A stretch of DNA of 39,282 bases, taken from contig CBDUYN010000093.1 in the NCBI GenBank assembly GCA_965371445.1, positions 1-39,282 of the forward strand. Direction: 5' to 3'. The stretch is from DASWIG01 sp965371445. GTDB taxonomy: Bacteria; Acidobacteriota; Thermoanaerobaculia; Multivoradales; J023. A program made the position numbers and the translations under genes. The notes below the pieces were generated by a model that saw only the letters and a list, made by a program, of their open reading frames with translations, had not been told where the DNA came from and made no database searches. Shown here one piece after another: positions 37,101 through 39,282 of this stretch (position 1 is its first letter; every line of letters starts with the position of its first letter).

Positions 37101-38224
37101 ACCACCGTGCCGCGGATAGCGGCCGCGCGCGGCAGCCGGAAGAGGAGGGTCTCCGGCACCTCGTCGGGGAATCTCTCCTGTGCGACGGCGTGGCCCGCCG
37201 CCACGGCGGTCCACGTCGGCCGCGTCTCGATGACCGGCACGTCGATTGAAAACTCGCCACGGACGTCGCTTGTGGCGACGCGGAAGTAGGACGGCGAGAC
37301 GAAGGCACCGGCGATCGGCTCGCCGCTTTTTTCCTCGACGATCCGGCCGCGCCGGGTGTGTGGCGGCTCCAGCTGGACGCGCGCCGCACCGGGAGTGAAA
37401 TCGATCTCGAAGAGGCCGCTCGCTCGGTCCTCGGCGAGGATCCACACCTGCGCGTTGTCGCGGGCGCGGGCGATCGCCAGGCGCCCCTCGGCATCGGTCA
37501 CCCCCAGCGGCAGGAGGCCGCCCCCCTGGTGGACGACGGCGCCGGCGAGGGGAGCGCCCGCCGCGTCCTGGACGTAGAGGACGCCGGTGACGCCGTCGGC
37601 GAGGACGATCGAGCCGTCGCCGGCGTCGCTCTGGGCGAGAGCGAGGCCGGAGGCGGCGTCGAGGGCCAGGGCCACGAAGCCGGCCTTCTCGGCGCGGCCG
37701 CGCTCGAAGCGGGCGACGCCGTCCTCAGCGGTGTGGACGAGCTGGTAGCGGCGCCGCCAGTCGCGCCCGCCCTTGTGGTCGTAGAGGGCGACGGCGGCGG
37801 GCACCGGCCGTCCTGCGACGTCGACGGCGCGGACCTCGAGGGCGACCGTAGGCTCGAGCTCGAGCGCCGGCAGGTCGCGGGGCTCGTAAAGCGGCCGCAG
37901 ACGGTATTCCATCGTCCGGTAGCCCGGCGCCTCGACGAGGACGCGCCACCTCCCGGCGTAGGGGGCGTCGAGGTAGAAGAGGCCGGAGGCGTCGGGGGTC
38001 GTCTCGGCGACCATCTCGCCGCTGCCGGAGAGGCCCTCGAGGCGTCGCCGGGCGCGGTCGTAGCGCTCGCCGTAGGTCTCCAGACGGACGCGGACTCCTT
38101 CGACCACCGTGCCGTCGGGACCGACGACGTATCCGCCGACGGAGATGGGCTCGGCGGAGGCGAGGGCGGGCCCGAGACCTACGGCGAGCACGAGGGCCGC
38201 GACGGGCTGGCATCGACGTTTCAT
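34133..38224 (-). CDS. Large secreted protein of repeated carboxypeptidase-regulatory-like domains
   Basis: A 1363-residue protein starting at ATG 38222-38224 with GGAGG upstream; a GTG three codons earlier is in frame. The signal peptide MKRRCQPVAALVLAVGLG is followed by at least a dozen tandem beta-sandwich domains of 80-100 residues. Each shows the carboxypeptidase D regulatory-like signature, for example GRVVDGDGRPVAGASISI, GHVVDETGRGLGGALLAL and RGTVVDSEGRPVAGCDVHA, with a GxYxL-type strand later. No catalytic domain, membrane anchor or sorting signal is visible. Such proteins are usually surface or periplasmic adhesin-like scaffolds. No link to the sulfur genes is apparent beyond convergence with the lipoate operon. 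Confidence 0.8.
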   Translation of the reverse strand: MKRRCQPVAALVLAVGLGPALASAEPISVGGYVVGPDGTVVEGVRVRLETYGERYDRARRRLEGLSGSGEMVAETTPDASGLFYLDAPYAGRWRVLVEAPGYRTMEYRLRPLYEPRDLPALELEPTVALEVRAVDVAGRPVPAAVALYDHKGGRDWRRRYQLVHTAEDGVARFERGRAEKAGFVALALDAASGLALAQSDAGDGSIVLADGVTGVLYVQDAAGAPLAGAVVHQGGGLLPLGVTDAEGRLAIARARDNAQVWILAEDRASGLFEIDFTPGAARVQLEPPHTRRGRIVEEKSGEPIAGAFVSPSYFRVATSDVRGEFSIDVPVIETRPTWTAVAAGHAVAQERFPDEVPETLLFRLPRAAAIRGTVVDSEGRPVAGCDVHAVPLSQADARTASWRFSRHPGGWRARTTGDGSFVVHGLAPTASYEVVAEREGYAPGRAELDALGPGSPALRLVLGTGVRAFGRVIGDDERPVADAAVKLVRRPPGKAEPYRPNRRETRSFPTDAEGRFTAADLGPGRYDLEVSADGYAAAKIPGVEIPAAEVPVADVGGETDLGTVVLERGATIAGRVVEADGHGVAGAEVRSWAVERHGSRHETVESGADGGFVLADFKPGEERVVEALLEGFAPSVVLAVARREGDGETGAGEPLEIVLLPPGRISGRVVDGDGRPVAGASISIQPEDQSLHRSLRTPAVKTDDGGRFEAGGIPAGPTALWVHAEGYQREWLQGLEAPPGGELAGLEIALKPGVSIRGRVTRDDGTPVAAKVSAEIRNDLMNRSVGAGSDAEGHYELMALPPGFVRVYVEGTAVTRTVDGRRGGVFTVDLVLGAGFEVSGHVVDETGRGLGGALLALVPLEGRSFSSQEVGPRSDAEGAFTVPDVQPGSYRLRATKNGFASAGSAEVVRVDDGPVAGVRLVMRRGATLSGTVLGLGVDELAELSLEAHHWEIGASQHGSVDHDGSYRITNLEPGRWSVTARLDGRELTEHVEVADGDVELHRDLEFSSASTLRGTVVVSRPGEPPAPASGVEIRAWSHAGGWSSQDHTDSAGRFRFEGLRQDAGLQISLRLGRSYYHREIELAGSGELQLELDLARLRGQVLDTSTLLPVADVPLTLEAVPGAPPTWSWGSMGSTDGQGRFDLAGIPTARWRLVVSKSGYAQESVEVDLSSPIDLDGLEILLVPSEGVTFQAVGESGEVPRRLMATVFRPDGGRVVASSLQPTEDGTFHLSTVPDGSWLLKLMSVDDRSVATRAFTSPGDLGRLVLRRGVVVALRVPELEGEDGMAWIRAVGSDGQPFYADSLSFRNAGRIELGSWPMMGGLGRVGLLVPGPWSFTVTAEGGRTWSGQAVVVAGEETTEIVLR

Positions 38225-38286
38225 GGGGGGCACCTCCTCAGTGTCCTACGCTACTACGGTGAGTATTGTTCGCGTAGACTCAGAGC

Positions 38287-39102
38287 ATGAACCCCTACGA
38301 CTGGAAACGCCACCGGCCACGGGTCGAGGTCCCCCGCGCGGCAGTCGACGCGATGGCGGACGAGCTCCGCGACGGGACGAGCGGCGTGCTCCTGGCCGGA
38401 CGGGGGATGGGCAAGAGCGTCTTCTTGCGACAGGTCGCGCGACGGCTCGAAAGCCTCGACGACGTCCGCGTGGCGCTCTTTGCCGAGTCGCCCGCCAGGC
38501 TGACGGTCGCATCCTGCCTCGAGGCGCTCGCCCAGGAGCTCGGTGTCGACGTCCCCGGTGCCCTCCATGCGAGCGACGTCCTCGCCGCCTACTCTCGCCG
38601 TGAGGACGTCCCCGAGCGGCTCGTCCTGCTCTACGACGAGCTCGACCGCTACGCCCGCTCCCCGGAGGGCAGGCTGGCCGATCCGCCGGGACGGAGCTTT
38701 TTCAACAGCCTGGAGTCGGCACGGCGCGACACGCCGGAGCTGGGGGTCTTGGCGGCCGGCTCGATCGGCGTCTTCGCCTTCCGTGACGTCCTCGGCTCGA
38801 GCTTTCTGGCCAGGGCCGACAAGGTCCGAATCGCGCCTTCGGACCCGACGAGGCCGCGGTCCCGCCGGCAGGTCGAGAGCTATGGGTCCGCAGACGTCAC
38901 CGCCGCCGCGGTGGTCATGCTCACCGACGCGGAGCTACCCGATTGGCCTGAGCTCTATCGCCGGTCCGTGCCCGGCTCGCCTCGACGTCGCAGACAGCCG
39001 ACGGCCTGCCGGTCTCGATCGACCACTTTCTCCTGCGGCTGCCTCGGGGTCGTTGACCGAAGCGTAGGAAAATCGGCCTGCCGATTCCGCATGCTTGTTT
39101 AG
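38287..39102 (+). pseudogene. AAA ATPase, C-terminal half apparently disrupted
   Basis: The first 185 residues are a normal AAA/ORC-like ATPase: NPYDWKRHRPRVEVPRAAVD, Walker A LLAGRGMGKSVFLRQVA, Walker B LVLLYDELDRY, and a sensor region GVLAAGSIGVFAFRDVLGSS. After DKVRIAPSD the translation loses family character. In another frame the local sequence reads FGPDEAA, the continuation expected after VRIAP, so a base loss near 38840 is likely. A third frame near the end reads ADGLPVSIDHFLLRLPRG with a stop at 39054-39056. I infer a frameshifted and shortened gene; a short active ATPase cannot be excluded. It is divergent from the giant repeat protein, 62 bp away. Confidence 0.5.
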
Positions 39103-39110
39103 CACCGCCG

Positions 39111-39131
39111 GCCCCGAAGCTTTGCCGGGGC
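39111..39131 (+). terminator. Weak hairpin between the ATPase remnant and the last gene
   Basis: GCCCCG (39111-39116) and CGGGGC (39126-39131) form a 6-bp stem with a 9-nt loop. No T-run follows, so a terminator role is uncertain. Confidence 0.25.
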
Positions 39132-39211
39132 AAGACTTGGGCGCCGACCATATGCTATAGTAGGCATAGCTGAGGACCTTGGGGGAGGTCAAAGAATAGG
39201 AGACTTGCTTT

Positions 39212-39282
39212 ATGACCCACACATCGCTGTACCGAATGAAGGGCCTCTTGACGCTCGCCGAATTCCTCGCTCAGGTGGGACC
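39212..39282 (+). CDS. Start of a protein-coding gene cut by the window edge
   Basis: An ATG at 39212 with AGGAG nine bases upstream opens a frame encoding MTHTSLYRMKGLLTLAEFLA and continuing to the window end. Too short to identify. A TATAGT block at 39155-39160 may be its -10 element. Confidence 0.5.
   Translation, partial: MTHTSLYRMKGLLTLAEFLAQVG

Overview
The window is GC-rich bacterial chromosome. Long ASPIC/UnbV and FG-GAP (CRTAC1-like) proteins, a fused membrane/spermidine-synthase-like protein, a giant protein of carboxypeptidase-regulatory-like repeats and NACHT/NB-ARC ATPase remnants point to a deep-branching soil or sediment phylum. Acidobacteriota is my best guess from gene content only (low to moderate confidence). 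No rRNA, tRNA, CRISPR array, prophage or insertion sequence was recognised.

Layout. 1-3124 (minus) is a decaying NTPase zone: a 5'-truncated NB-ARC remnant, then a metallophosphatase-NACHT gene with frame disruptions. 3306-8956 (plus) holds a membrane/spermidine-synthase-like protein overlapping a TPR/FG-GAP/ASPIC protein. 8892-12771 (minus) holds a second FG-GAP/ASPIC protein and a secreted trypsin-fold protease. 13213-17558 (plus) encodes a molybdenum iron-sulfur membrane enzyme of the SoeABC type, with the iron-sulfur and NrfD subunits fused. 17573-17932 (minus) is an ArsR regulator, divergent from the operon that follows.

18096-26619 (plus) is the core: tusA, two dsrE-family genes, lbpA (lipoate-binding protein), shdrC1, shdrB1, shdrA, the small conserved 'hyp' gene, a fused C2/B2 subunit (B3 type), etfB and etfA. 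This is a sulfur-oxidising heterodisulfide-reductase-like (sHdr) system of the ETF-linked type. A 1.9 kb interruption (tandem double-hairpin repeat, Uma2-family gene, 42-bp copy of part of etfA, orphan hicB) separates it from 28520-34127 (plus). That second block encodes a membrane ETF-quinone oxidoreductase of the HdrD/NarI type (EMO), two lipoate-protein ligases, a second GcvH-like lipoyl carrier and a LipS-type radical SAM protein, all tightly overlapping. The right end has the giant repeat protein (minus), a disrupted AAA ATPase and the start of one more gene.

How it probably works (inference from known sHdr biology): TusA and DsrE proteins pass sulfane sulfur to lipoyl-LbpA. The cytoplasmic sHdr complex oxidises it, probably to sulfite. 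Electrons go through EtfAB to EMO and the quinone pool. The SoeABC-like enzyme, whose catalytic subunit has no Tat signal and so should face the cytoplasm, would oxidise sulfite to sulfate. The ligases and LipS build the dedicated lipoyl cofactor. The ArsR protein probably represses the operon.

The least explained features are a 25-27 bp C/G-run repeat occurring four times only in the sHdr/lipoate genes, including inside coding sequence; the etfA fragment duplication; the second lipoyl carrier with a single LipS; and unusual start codons at overlapping stops.
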